Below are positions 1 to 8,828 of a stretch of DNA of 64,000 nucleotides, piece after piece. The notes under the pieces were generated by a model. That model did no database searches, was not told the DNA's origin, and was given only the letters and a program-made list of their open reading frames with translations. The position numbers were made by a program, and so were the translations under genes. This DNA is from UBA1181 sp045617845 (GTDB lineage: Bacteria > Bacteroidota > Bacteroidia > Bacteroidales > Paludibacteraceae), in the NCBI GenBank assembly GCA_045617845.1, contig JAZLJL010000098.1, positions 30,069 through 94,068 of the forward strand, read 5' to 3'. Positions within the stretch are counted from its first letter, which is position 1; every line of letters starts with the position of its first letter.

Positions 1-288
1 GGCTACGATGGTCTTAAGTCCAGCGCGGCAGTTTGAGGCGCCACATACAATTTGGAGTGGTTCTCCTTCTCCGATATTGACCTTTGTGATGTGTAGGTGG
101 TCGGAATCTGGATGTGAGGCACATTCCAAAACTTCACCGATTACCAAACCTTCCAATCCTCCTTTGATGGATTGCACTTCTTCTACACCTCCGACTTCGA
201 GACCTATCGAGGTCAATATCTTTGAGACTTCTTCCGGCTCTATATCAAGATTGATATATTTTTTTAGCCAATTGTATGAAATATTCAT
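1..288 (-). CDS. pheT: Phenylalanyl-tRNA synthetase beta subunit, 5' part (runs off the left edge)
   Basis: The reverse complement gives 96 codons from an ATG at 288 and stays open to the window edge. The peptide begins MNISYNWLKKYINLDIEP and continues through GLEVGGVEEV, VIGEVLECASHPDSDHLHI and CGASNCRAG. This is the N-terminal B1 region followed by the tRNA-binding (OB-fold) domain of PheT. The protein charges tRNA-Phe together with PheS in the cytoplasm. The remaining roughly 700 residues lie outside the window. It is divergent from the lipoprotein operon at 556, and the 267-nt gap between them holds promoter material. Identification is firm from the sequence itself. Confidence 0.93.
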   Translation of the reverse strand, partial: MNISYNWLKKYINLDIEPEEVSKILTSIGLEVGGVEEVQSIKGGLEGLVIGEVLECASHPDSDHLHITKVNIGEGEPLQIVCGASNCRAGLKTIVA

Positions 289-437
289 TACTACTAAACA
301 TTTTTTTGAGTGGCGACTCTGCCTCCCTGTTTCATAAACCGCGAATTTATAAAATTATTCGCTATTTCTAATCTATTCTTCCCGTTTTTTCTTACCCTAT
401 TTTCGCCGTTTCCTTGTTACTTAATCCATATATAAGG

Positions 438-466
438 TTGTGTTTCCTTATTTTATTTTATCTTTG
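438..466 (+). promoter_or_regulatory. Candidate Bacteroidetes-type promoter for the 556-5623 operon
   Basis: TTG at 438-440, an 18-nt spacer, then TATCTTTG at 459-466 fits the -33/-7 pattern (TTTG, about 19-21 nt, TAnnTTTG), with the spacer slightly short. Transcription would start near 473, about 80 nt before the ATG at 556. The rest of the 289-555 gap shows only an inverted repeat, GCGAAT at 341-346 with ATTCGC at 357-362, which could be an operator for the divergent pheT side. No small gene was seen. Confidence 0.5.
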
Positions 467-555
467 CACTGAAATATAGGAGGGTTGTCTGTATGTTTTT
501 GTCGTTTTTTTTATGACGGGGACATGGATGACTTTTTCTGAGTAAATTTGTTGGT

Positions 556-2211
556 ATGAGAAAGTTCTTTTTGAAGTTGGCGTTAATGTTTTTACCTATT
601 GCCGCACTCCCGTTCTTCTTCTCTTCTTGTGAAGGCGGCCCGGTGGCGGGGAATGGTAATGGTGCTTGTCCTATGTCTCTCCTTGGGGATTCAGTCGCTT
701 ATAAAGTTTATAAACTAATTCCGGAATCCGATTTGCCGAGCCATTGTGTTAATTTGGCTTTTGCGGATGCTGTTCCTTCTGATGATGTGTATTCTTTTTG
801 TGTTAAATATCCTTCTGTGGGGAAGGAATGTGTGTCAGGCTCTTATGATCATTTTTCTTTGCAGTGTTTCCCGACTGGAGCAGAAGATGAGTTGACCGTC
901 TGTTTCTCCGCTTATGGAATACGTGACGGTATCACCGTATTGGAGTTTAATGGCGTTTATTCATTAAAAAATGGTGTGCTGGAGAAAAAAAATGTCCAGT
1001 TACCATCGCCTAATGTTAGTTGTTTCTTTGAGGATGAGGTCAACTTATTGGGTATTCCGAAGGAGATTAAGGATGAGGTGCTCAAAAACTATTCGTCCCA
1101 TTATCATTATACATTTGTTCCTCAGGGTGACGAAAGTGTGGGTGGTGTGCTCGTCGGTCTTGATTTGAGTTTTCTGTCTCATGATCCAAATAACGTTGCG
1201 GATATTGCGACTCCGTCTCTCTTTTATGAGATGAAGGAGGGCACGTTTGTCCGTAATTCGAGTGTTAGTATGGATTCTCCTGCTTGTGTGATAACCCCTT
1301 CTGGCTTCGGCGGTGAGAACGGTTTTAGACTTGGTGGTAGGAAACATATGGATTCTGAGATTTTGACGTCTTATCAGAAAGAGACGAAAGATGATAGGAT
1401 TATTTATCGTAAGAATGGTGATTCGTATTTCTCTGCCCAAATAGACAATGATTTTATTGTTGGCATCAATATCTATACCCGCAAATTCGCTTTGTCGGAA
1501 GAAATTGCCGCGGAATGTCATGTGGGCGGTTTCTTGGATCAAGCCTTTGAAAATGGTTTTGCCGTCGTGGAGAATCCTGATGGTAAATGCCATTCCCAAA
1601 AGGTTTTCGGGGATTATGTCGTCGAGTTGGTCGCTGATGATAAGGAGTCTTTTATCAGTGAAATAAGCCTGAAATTGTCGTCTGATGGATTGCTGAAAGT
1701 CAGACGCGGCGAATGTCCGGTGGAAAGGATTATGGATGCTCTTCCGAAAGATTACCGCATCGACTCTTCTTTGGCGATTTCCTTCAAGAAGCGTTTCTTC
1801 GAGACGGGTGATGGTTGTGAAATCGTGATGAAGGATTACGATAATGTGAGGTATTGGTATATGATGAAGTGTTTGCCTTTATCTACTCAGGGCGAGTACG
1901 ACGTCTATGTGGCGATTTATTCTTGGGAGTCGCAGCGAACCGACGAGTCGTTGGACGAGCTGAACCGAATCGGTTCGTTGAAATTGGAGGATGTGAACCG
2001 TTATAGGTTTTCTCCTTCCGGTGTCAAGGAAAGCAAGTGGGATTTTGATTCGGAATTGGATAGGAATATAAGCCGGGAATGTAAGGTTTATCATTTCGAT
2101 GAGGATCTGGGTCGGATTAGAATTAGTTTCTTCCGTTTGGATAATTCCGAACCGGGCACAGTAACCTACAAGTGGAACAGTCGGACGGAGGAATTCGTCC
2201 CTGGCTCATGA
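556..2211 (+). CDS. Orphan outer-membrane-type lipoprotein, 551 aa
   Basis: I do not recognise a family. The N-terminus (MRKFFLKLALMFLPIAALPF, then FFSSC) is a lipoprotein signal peptide with the lipobox cysteine near residue 25, so the mature protein should be lipid-anchored in the envelope. The remainder has no further membrane span and is rich in short beta-prone stretches, aromatic residues and acidic loops. Cysteines recur through the mature part and might form disulfides in the periplasm. It is the first gene of a rightward run, with the next reading frame opening almost at once. The start ATG is supported by the signal peptide. Function is unknown; a binding or scaffold role is only a guess. 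Confidence 0.7.
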   Translation: MRKFFLKLALMFLPIAALPFFFSSCEGGPVAGNGNGACPMSLLGDSVAYKVYKLIPESDLPSHCVNLAFADAVPSDDVYSFCVKYPSVGKECVSGSYDHFSLQCFPTGAEDELTVCFSAYGIRDGITVLEFNGVYSLKNGVLEKKNVQLPSPNVSCFFEDEVNLLGIPKEIKDEVLKNYSSHYHYTFVPQGDESVGGVLVGLDLSFLSHDPNNVADIATPSLFYEMKEGTFVRNSSVSMDSPACVITPSGFGGENGFRLGGRKHMDSEILTSYQKETKDDRIIYRKNGDSYFSAQIDNDFIVGINIYTRKFALSEEIAAECHVGGFLDQAFENGFAVVENPDGKCHSQKVFGDYVVELVADDKESFISEISLKLSSDGLLKVRRGECPVERIMDALPKDYRIDSSLAISFKKRFFETGDGCEIVMKDYDNVRYWYMMKCLPLSTQGEYDVYVAIYSWESQRTDESLDELNRIGSLKLEDVNRYRFSPSGVKESKWDFDSELDRNISRECKVYHFDEDLGRIRISFFRLDNSEPGTVTYKWNSRTEEFVPGS

Positions 2212-2287
2212 CGTCGTGGAATCATCATTCTTGTCTTTTCATTGTTATAGACTATTTTTTTTTTATATTTGCGTAATAAGTAATTTT

Positions 2288-3085
2288 ATGATGGTTAAGT
2301 TTCGATTCATATTACTCTCTCTCTTTGCTTGCTTGACGATTGATTTGTGCGCAGAGGAGAACGAATACGCTCCGGAGCATTATTATGGAAGGCAATATCG
2401 ATATCATGGTGACACGTTGTGTTATCGTGTTATGTTCCCTAAAGGTTATGGCGTTGAAGGTCTAAAGTTTCCTTTGTTCGTTTTCCTTCATGGTGAGGAG
2501 GAACGAGGGTCGGATAATATCATGCAGCTGAAGTATGGATCGTATCTTTATATGAGCGAAGAGGCCCGTAACTATCAGCCTGCCGTCGTCATTATCCCCC
2601 AATGTCCGGAGAACGATTCTTGGGCTGTTTACGATAAGTTGGATGATGGTTCTATCGTATTACGGGAAAATCCTGAGCAGACGAAGAGTAGTGTGATTGT
2701 CGAACAACTCATCCAACATTTCTTGAAGAAGGAGAACGAAATAGATGTTTCCCGCGTTTACCTCGTCGGAAAGGACATGGGGGCGTTTGGCGTCTTGGAT
2801 CTCGCCGCACGTAACCCGAAGCTTTATACGGCTGTCGTGGCTGTCTCCGGTGTGATCGAGCCTTCCAGAATGAAAAAGAAAAAGGTGCCGGTACGTCTTT
2901 ATCATGGCGTGGATGACCGTGTCGTGCCTATACAATATGCCCGTGATTTGGCTGCCGTACTCCAATCCAATTCCAATGGATCGGACTTGGTCGAATACCA
3001 AGACACGAAACATGACGACGCTTGGGATATGGCCGTAAGCGCATCTGAGTTTATGGAGTGGCTTTTTGAGAAACAAAAGAAATGA
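2288..3085 (+). CDS. Secreted alpha/beta-hydrolase (esterase/peptidase-like) with Asp at the nucleophile position
   Basis: The open frame extends upstream to a GTG at 2216, but the double ATG at 2288/2291 directly precedes a signal peptide (FRFILLSLFACLTIDLCAEE), so I start there. The body matches the COG4099-like family of secreted alpha/beta-hydrolases: FPLFVFLHGEEERG forms the oxyanion region, PQCPENDSW follows, and VYLVGKDMGAFGVLDLA is the nucleophile elbow. That elbow normally reads GxSxG; here the middle residue is Asp. The usual acid (HGVDDRVVP) and histidine (DTKHDDAWD) are present. The protein could be a catalytically altered hydrolase or a pseudoenzyme that binds its ligand. It lies 77 nt after the lipoprotein gene and 48 nt before the GH25 gene. 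Confidence 0.82.
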   Translation: MMVKFRFILLSLFACLTIDLCAEENEYAPEHYYGRQYRYHGDTLCYRVMFPKGYGVEGLKFPLFVFLHGEEERGSDNIMQLKYGSYLYMSEEARNYQPAVVIIPQCPENDSWAVYDKLDDGSIVLRENPEQTKSSVIVEQLIQHFLKKENEIDVSRVYLVGKDMGAFGVLDLAARNPKLYTAVVAVSGVIEPSRMKKKKVPVRLYHGVDDRVVPIQYARDLAAVLQSNSNGSDLVEYQDTKHDDAWDMAVSASEFMEWLFEKQKK

Positions 3086-3133
3086 TGTTTTAAATGTATC
3101 TGGCAGAATTAGACGCTGAATATTCGATTTGAT

Positions 3134-3886
3134 ATGACAAAGAAAAAAAAAATTTGCTTGATTGCTCTCTCCGTTATCTTATTAGCGGGAGTAGGTGTCG
3201 GCGTCTATTTCTATTTGGCGTTTAATGGTAAGATTATCTTGAACAATCCTTCTATGGCGACTTATCCGGTTCGTGGTGTTGACGTCTCTTCGTACCAGGG
3301 TAACATAGATTGGGATGTCTTGTCTTCCCAGAATCTCTCTTTCGCGTTTATTAAAGCGACTGAAGGAAGTTCTCATGTCGATTCGTATTTTTCTTATAAT
3401 TATGAAGCTGCCATAAAAAGTGGTTTGCGTGTCAGCCCTTATCATTTTTTTAGTTTCGAGAGCGAAGGAAAGACTCAGGCCGAGAATTATATCCGTACGG
3501 TGGAAAAAAAGGCTAATATGTTGCCTCCTTCGATTGATTTCGAGTTTTATGTGGGTATGTCACGCCCATTGCCGCCTGTCGATGAGACGCGCAAACAATT
3601 GTCTGTCCTGCTTCGAATGCTGGAGGATCATTATGGATTGAAGCCTATCATTTATGCTACGAGACGTTCTTTCTCCGCCTATCTGGAAGGATATTTCGAC
3701 GACTATGACTTTTGGATGCGTGATATCTATTTTGAGCCTTCTTCTCCGTGGAAATTTTGGCAATATACTAATAGGGGACTTTTGAAGGGTTATACGGGAA
3801 AGGAAAAATATATTGACATGAATGTGTTTTCCGGTACTATGTCCGATTTTAAAAGATATCCTTCGTGTTCTAATAATGAGGAATAA
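3134..3886 (+). CDS. Membrane-anchored GH25 lysozyme (muramidase)
   Basis: The 250-residue protein has a basic start and one membrane segment (residues 7-29), then a glycoside hydrolase family 25 domain. Visible signatures are RGVDVSSYQGNIDW with Asp50, FAFIKATEGSS, the strand with PYHFFSF, and PPSIDFEFY with Asp135 and Glu137, the carboxylates of the active centre in this family, ending with FWQYTNRG. Enzymes of this family cut the MurNAc-GlcNAc bond of peptidoglycan. The uncleaved-looking anchor suggests a periplasmic domain held on the inner membrane, or a secreted form. It sits inside the rightward operon, followed after 22 nt by the first J-domain gene. Confidence 0.93.
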   Translation: MTKKKKICLIALSVILLAGVGVGVYFYLAFNGKIILNNPSMATYPVRGVDVSSYQGNIDWDVLSSQNLSFAFIKATEGSSHVDSYFSYNYEAAIKSGLRVSPYHFFSFESEGKTQAENYIRTVEKKANMLPPSIDFEFYVGMSRPLPPVDETRKQLSVLLRMLEDHYGLKPIIYATRRSFSAYLEGYFDDYDFWMRDIYFEPSSPWKFWQYTNRGLLKGYTGKEKYIDMNVFSGTMSDFKRYPSCSNNEE

Positions 3887-3908
3887 TTATTTTTAGGCTG
3901 TTGGTGGT

Positions 3909-4721
3909 ATGGAATCATTTCTTGTGAATACTGAATACTTAATATTTCTTGTTCCATTGTTTGGATTTCTTATTTTGCTTTATGCGGATAATAATACTAG
4001 TTCTAGATTTGATCAATGTGTCGTCGATTTGATCCTCCATTTGGTATTGGCCGATAAATCCGCACAGCAGGAGGAACTGGTTTCCATAAAAGAACACTTT
4101 TTTTCATTTAATCTTTATTTGTCCAATCAGGGAAAGGCTTATGAAAAATTAATTCAAAAACTTAAGGACTTCCGTGCCGGTTTTTCCCCGTCATTGAGGA
4201 ACGTGGATGATATATGTTCCAATTTTTTGCAAGGATGTCCGTTGGATTATAGAAATCGACTTGCTATTTTAGATTCTCTTTTCCAAATCGCTTATGCCCA
4301 CCAAGGGGTGAGTGACGAGGAATTAAGTGTCTTGGAACGTATTTCCCGTCGATTTGTGATAAAAGAATGGGATCTTATTTCGTTGAAATATAAGTATGAA
4401 TATGTTCAAGCCAAAACCGATAATAAGGAAAGACGACAGAGGCCGGAGAATGAGGAATCGGCGGAAAACAAAGGTGATAGGTTCCAACGTTTCTATGATG
4501 CTCGCCATAAAGAGGCTTATGCGGTTTTGGGACTCAATGTTGGAGCTGATATCCGGGAAATTAAAACCGCTTATCGTTCCTTGGTAAAACAGTGTCACCC
4601 TGATATGTTGTCTCCTAACTTGTCTAATGAAGAGAAGGAGTTGTATCTCGCTCGTTTCCGTCATATCCAAGAGGCTTATGATTGTTTGATGGAGGGAGAA
4701 CCTGTCGTGTTGTATTCTTAA
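3909..4721 (+). CDS. Membrane-anchored TerB-like/J-domain protein (DjlA-like), copy 1
   Basis: Residues 8-26 form a single membrane segment. Residues about 35-152 resemble a TerB-type helical domain (LILHLVLADKSAQQEEL and LFQIAYAHQGVSDEEL), then a charged linker, then a J domain at 201-263 with YAVLGLNVGADIREIKTAY and the HPD tripeptide at 230-232. The order anchor-TerB-J is that of DjlA, a membrane co-chaperone that stimulates DnaK. It is followed at once by a diverged copy with the same layout. Confidence is high for the J domain and moderate for TerB, which is judged from pattern only. Confidence 0.88.
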   Translation: MESFLVNTEYLIFLVPLFGFLILLYADNNTSSRFDQCVVDLILHLVLADKSAQQEELVSIKEHFFSFNLYLSNQGKAYEKLIQKLKDFRAGFSPSLRNVDDICSNFLQGCPLDYRNRLAILDSLFQIAYAHQGVSDEELSVLERISRRFVIKEWDLISLKYKYEYVQAKTDNKERRQRPENEESAENKGDRFQRFYDARHKEAYAVLGLNVGADIREIKTAYRSLVKQCHPDMLSPNLSNEEKELYLARFRHIQEAYDCLMEGEPVVLYS

Positions 4722-4738
4722 CTCTTTACCTAAGTGAT

Positions 4739-5623
4739 ATGCTGATTGTTTCTACTATATTCGATGTGGTGATATTGTTATTCGTTTGCGTAGCTATCTT
4801 ATTTTTGGGAATCATACCTTTTCGGAAGTTATTACAATGTATTATTCGTATCCCTTCTATAGTGAGGTTCTTCGGGTTGTCAAGAAAACAACGATTACTG
4901 TTGCGCTTGTTCGGTTCTGTCGTCTATGCGGATAATGATGGTGAAAAGAGTGAAATCGTAGTCGCGAAACGTTATATGGAGAGTTTGCTTCATGTGGATC
5001 CTAAAGTTGGGGAGGATTTTATGTTTATTCATATGGGTAAATCCTCTTGCGTGGATATATGCGGAGAATTATTGCAATGTACAAAAATGTCTTATGGTGA
5101 ACGACTCTCGTTAATGAATGTTTTGTTTAGCATCGCATACGTGCATGTCAATGTGAACCGTGCCGAATATGAAGTTCTTCTGGAAATAGCAAACGCTATG
5201 GAGATTACTCCTTGGGACCGTGTCTCGTTAGAATATCAGTTTGAATACAGGATCTGTTTCGAGAAGGATAAAAATAGGGAACAGGAGGGGAAAACTGGTC
5301 CTCGAAAACGAAAAGGCAAGAAACAATCAACTTCTGGCAAGGAAACGCCGAAAAGCGACGCAAACCGTCCACGAGAATCTGTCCCGTCAGAACAGATTGC
5401 GAAGAGTAGGATGTCTCAAGCGTATGAAGTTTTAGGCTTGCCTGACAAGTCGAATGAAGAAGAGGTCCGGAAAGCGTATCATGCTTTGGTGAAACAATGC
5501 CACCCTGATATGTTGCCTGATAATGTGAATGATGCCACAAGGGAGAAGGCATTGATACGTTTCCGTGAAATCCATGAGGCGTATAAGTTCCTTTGCGAAG
5601 TAATCTGTGAAGTGAATAGGTGA
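4739..5623 (+). CDS. Membrane-anchored TerB-like/J-domain protein (DjlA-like), copy 2
   Basis: The frame is open from 4682, overlapping copy 1, but the ATG at 4739 begins directly with a hydrophobic anchor (residues 3-26), so it is chosen; it lies 17 nt after copy 1. The 294-residue product has a TerB-like part (about 55-165, with LMNVLFSIAYVHVNVNRAEYE), a lysine-rich linker (175-215) and a J domain (226-287: YEVLGLPDKSNEEEVRKAY, HPD at 255-257). The linker differs strongly from copy 1 while QCHPDML is shared. This is a local duplication of a DnaK-cofactor-type gene. Confidence 0.87.
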   Translation: MLIVSTIFDVVILLFVCVAILFLGIIPFRKLLQCIIRIPSIVRFFGLSRKQRLLLRLFGSVVYADNDGEKSEIVVAKRYMESLLHVDPKVGEDFMFIHMGKSSCVDICGELLQCTKMSYGERLSLMNVLFSIAYVHVNVNRAEYEVLLEIANAMEITPWDRVSLEYQFEYRICFEKDKNREQEGKTGPRKRKGKKQSTSGKETPKSDANRPRESVPSEQIAKSRMSQAYEVLGLPDKSNEEEVRKAYHALVKQCHPDMLPDNVNDATREKALIRFREIHEAYKFLCEVICEVNR

Positions 5624-5640
5624 AGGTTGTCTGTGGAATG

Positions 5641-5659
5641 GGCGTGATCTTTTGTCGCC
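5641..5659. terminator. Weak hairpin in the convergent gap
   Basis: GGCG at 5641-5644 pairs with CGCC at 5656-5659 in the 48-nt gap where two operons converge. The stem is short and has no clear T-run, so a terminator is inferred mainly from position. Confidence 0.25.
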
Positions 5660-5671
5660 TATTTGTATGTG

Positions 5672-7153
5672 TTAATCATCTTCCGATTCAATATAGTAAT
5701 GGGTGATGTAATAGTTCTCGCCGAAGTATCCTCTGCAGATTTCCGCTTTGACAAACCCCTTTAATGCTATTTTACCAGTGCTAATTCTGGAATACGTATT
5801 GACGTTATAGGAAGAACTGTTTGATTCCAACCTTTCTCCGAGCGCATTTAGTATTCTTTTTTGCCTTTCGGTAGTTTTGTATGTCTGTAGTCTGTTTTGT
5901 AGATCTTGATATCTTTTTTCCCAAGGTCCCAAAATAGATTCTCCATAAGGGATCATTTCCATATGGAATCGATTGATGGCCAATGTGTTTTCATCACCTT
6001 TTGATATTTCACAAAAGGATGTTGCAGGTTCGCTTTTGAACAAGTAATCCCCTTCGTTTTTTAAGTCTGTTTTTACAAAACCGAAATATAATAAAGAACC
6101 AATTACGTAAATTAGATATTGTTTCTTTATGAAATTGTTATGCTTTAAGAGATCTTGATAAGAGAAGATAATCTGAAATGTATTGGCAATCGTTTTATGT
6201 CTATTATAACTTAAGCACGATAATATAATGCATCCTAATAGCAATAAGTTGTAAAAGATTATTTGTTCGATATCGATTCCTCCTACGAGTAAGGTGTCGG
6301 ATATGATTAGGATTATGGAAAAAATGGCGCATATGCAAACAGTGATATGGAATGAGTGTGTATGGAACGGTGTTTTGTCGTCGTAATTTGACAAGAAGTC
6401 GACTACATTCTCCGGATCATAATTTTCGTTCGGGTTCTCAGCGTGTATGTTGTTAAAATACCAATCTATGTATGTGCCGTTTTGGAACGCGAAGTATAAT
6501 TTGTTTAAATCGTCAGTGGAAGGAAGAAGGTCTTTGCAGATTCCTTTTAGCATATCCCATTCCGAATCATTAATTGTATTGTCTAGATATGCGATGTGGA
6601 ATAGTAAGTATGCGACGTATTTTTTTTGTGATTCGTTTAAATATGTTGCTAGATCTTTGACGGTGTTTTCATAATTGAAATGTGACTTGAATAAGACTCT
6701 ATTGGGTGTGATCACATGATTTGGGGATTTTTTTTGTCGGATTGGAAACGATTTGTCATCCAATGTCTTGCTTTTAAGTAGGTCTAAAAATATATGAATC
6801 GAGTCGTATGATGAGTTTTCTTCGTTTTCTCCTTCTTTTTTTATCGTTTCCTCTACGATTTTGAAAGCTAACTTTTTCTCTTTGGGGTCTTTTATTGTTA
6901 AGTGTATGTAGTTGGAGATGAATATGAGTTTTTCTTGGAGAATCTCTTTGTTGTCTGTTTGTAGCAAATTACTCATCAATGCGACGATTGTGCGATGGAT
7001 AATGGTCTTATTATTCATCGCATTGTAAAAGTTTTTCCTTACCCTTATGTATATTAGAAATTCTTTGATGAAAAAATACAAAGAACATATCGTGCAGATT
7101 AGGCCTGTAATATATATCGTGTAAAATGTGATGACGAATGTATCTTGATTCAT
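5672..7153 (-). CDS. Membrane protein of unknown function with a TerB-like helical stretch
   Basis: This 493-residue protein is not recognised as a family. It has a membrane segment at residues 7-29 and two more at about 268-290 and 297-317. Between them, residues about 172-215 (YVAYLLFHIAYLDNTINDSE) strongly recall the TerB-like helices of the two J-domain proteins encoded just across the convergent gap. The tail after residue 320 is soluble and mixed. It is the last gene of the leftward series, 36 nt after the FAD dehydrogenase gene. The coding sequence is more AT-rich than its neighbours. A link to the adjacent TerB/J proteins is an inference from sequence pattern and location. Confidence 0.65.
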   Translation of the reverse strand: MNQDTFVITFYTIYITGLICTICSLYFFIKEFLIYIRVRKNFYNAMNNKTIIHRTIVALMSNLLQTDNKEILQEKLIFISNYIHLTIKDPKEKKLAFKIVEETIKKEGENEENSSYDSIHIFLDLLKSKTLDDKSFPIRQKKSPNHVITPNRVLFKSHFNYENTVKDLATYLNESQKKYVAYLLFHIAYLDNTINDSEWDMLKGICKDLLPSTDDLNKLYFAFQNGTYIDWYFNNIHAENPNENYDPENVVDFLSNYDDKTPFHTHSFHITVCICAIFSIILIISDTLLVGGIDIEQIIFYNLLLLGCIILSCLSYNRHKTIANTFQIIFSYQDLLKHNNFIKKQYLIYVIGSLLYFGFVKTDLKNEGDYLFKSEPATSFCEISKGDENTLAINRFHMEMIPYGESILGPWEKRYQDLQNRLQTYKTTERQKRILNALGERLESNSSSYNVNTYSRISTGKIALKGFVKAEICRGYFGENYYITHYYIESEDD

Positions 7154-7189
7154 TATTTTGATTTGTTTTAATAACTAAATAAGCGTTGA

Positions 7190-8755
7190 TTAATTCATTT
7201 TTCCATGAATCTTTTCAGCGCATAAAATTCCATCCATGGCTGATGAGGTGATTCCACCCGCATAACCTGCTCCCTCTCCGCATGGATACAATCCCTTAAT
7301 TTGTATGTGTTCCAATGTTTCCGGGTCTCTTGGTATGCGTACGGGGGATGACGTGCGTGACTCGACGCCGATGATGACCGCATCGTTGGTGAGGTATCCT
7401 CTCATTTTTTTGTCGAACTCCTTAAATCCGCCCTGAAGTCTTTCCCGAATGAATTTAGGCATCCATTTGTGCATGTCTGATGGTACAATGCCCGGTAAAT
7501 AGGAGGTTTCGGGAAGGTCTTTGGAACTTCTATTGTTTACAAAGTCCAATAGTCGCTGCGCTGGCGCCACAGCCATTCCACCTCCGTTTTCATAGGATAG
7601 CCTTTCGAATTTTTCTTGGAATCTTAACCCTGCTAATGGACCGTACTGTTCGTATTCTTTAAGGTCTTCTGGTCTGATTTCCACTACTATAGCAGCATTC
7701 GCATGGGGCGAATTCCGTTGCGAAGGCGACATTCCGTTGACTACACACTCTCCTTCGCCTGTGGATGCGGGGACGATGAATCCGCCCGGACACATGCAAA
7801 ACGAATATACGCCTCGCTCATTCACTTGCGTGACGACATTGTATGCTGCTGCGGGGAGGTATTTCCCCCTGTTCTTGCAGTGGTATTGTATGCTGTCTAT
7901 CAAAGCTTGTTTGTGTTCCACACGTACACCCATAGCGAATCCTTTGCATTCTAATTGTATGCCTTCGTTATGTAGCATGGCATATATGTCCCGAGAAGAG
8001 TGTCCTGTAGCTAAAATTAGATTTTCGGCATGGAACACTTCCCCTTTTTCGGTTTTGATTCCTTGCACATGGTCGTCTTTTAGCAAAATCTCAGTCATTT
8101 TGGTCTCGAAATGGATTTCCCCGCCGTGGGAAAGAATAGTTTCCCTCATGTTTTTTATGATGGTGGGAAGACGGTCGGTTCCGATATGCGGATGAGCTTC
8201 ATAGAGAATTTCGTCTTGTGCGCCATGTTGGTGGAAGGTGAGTAGGATTCTGCTTCCGTCTCCTTTTTTCTTTGAACGGGTAAACAATTTGCCGTCCGAG
8301 AATGTGCCTGCCCCGCCTTCTCCGAAACAATAGTTAGACTCAATGTCAAGTCCGTTATTGCGGTTCAGTTGGGCGATGTCTTTCTTTCTGTCGCTCACTG
8401 GTTTCCCTCTTTCGATGATGATGGGTTTTATACCTAGTTCGATGAGCCTAAGCGCGGCGAAAAGGCCTGCGGGACCTGCCCCGATGATAAGGACGCTTTT
8501 ACCGTGAGTGACATCCTGGTAATGGAAAGGGTAGGTGATTGGGGCTCGTTCTGTCCCTTTCGTATAGACGTTTACGCAAAGGTTAATTTTAACTTGCGAG
8601 CGGGAACGTGCGTCAATGGATTTTCGTGTGATTTCAATGGCTGTTACATCTTTGGCAGCCATACGTGTCTTTTTAGCCACTTCCTCCTTTAGGAGTTGTT
8701 CTTCCCCCGCTTGTTCCGGGAGGAGGGTTAACTGTATGTTTTGAAAGAAAGCCAT
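7190..8755 (-). CDS. FAD-dependent dehydrogenase (COG2509-like)
   Basis: The 521-residue protein has a short N-terminal alpha/beta region, a dinucleotide-binding fold at about residues 88-120 (VLIIGAGPAGLFAALRLIEL, then IIERG) and a conserved C-terminal FAD signature (GLYPCGEGAGYAGGITSSA). Interior blocks include GEGGAGTFSDGKL and LATGHSSRDIY. This fits the family of uncharacterised FAD-dependent dehydrogenases common in Bacteroidetes and Firmicutes; the substrate is unknown. It is cytoplasmic, with no signal peptide. It follows the response-regulator gene by 73 nt on the same strand and may be cotranscribed with it or have its own promoter. Confidence 0.9.
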   Translation of the reverse strand: MAFFQNIQLTLLPEQAGEEQLLKEEVAKKTRMAAKDVTAIEITRKSIDARSRSQVKINLCVNVYTKGTERAPITYPFHYQDVTHGKSVLIIGAGPAGLFAALRLIELGIKPIIIERGKPVSDRKKDIAQLNRNNGLDIESNYCFGEGGAGTFSDGKLFTRSKKKGDGSRILLTFHQHGAQDEILYEAHPHIGTDRLPTIIKNMRETILSHGGEIHFETKMTEILLKDDHVQGIKTEKGEVFHAENLILATGHSSRDIYAMLHNEGIQLECKGFAMGVRVEHKQALIDSIQYHCKNRGKYLPAAAYNVVTQVNERGVYSFCMCPGGFIVPASTGEGECVVNGMSPSQRNSPHANAAIVVEIRPEDLKEYEQYGPLAGLRFQEKFERLSYENGGGMAVAPAQRLLDFVNNRSSKDLPETSYLPGIVPSDMHKWMPKFIRERLQGGFKEFDKKMRGYLTNDAVIIGVESRTSSPVRIPRDPETLEHIQIKGLYPCGEGAGYAGGITSSAMDGILCAEKIHGKMN

Positions 8756-8828
8756 GTTCTGTATTCTGCTCGTATGTTCAATATTGGTTTGTTCGTTTCT
8801 TTTGACCTATCACCAAGTTTATCGCCGT

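Noticed and set aside
8..337. Open frame of 109 codons on the plus strand at the left edge
   Set aside because: It lies opposite the clear PheT N-terminus on the minus strand and extends into non-coding sequence; the peptide has no recognisable features.
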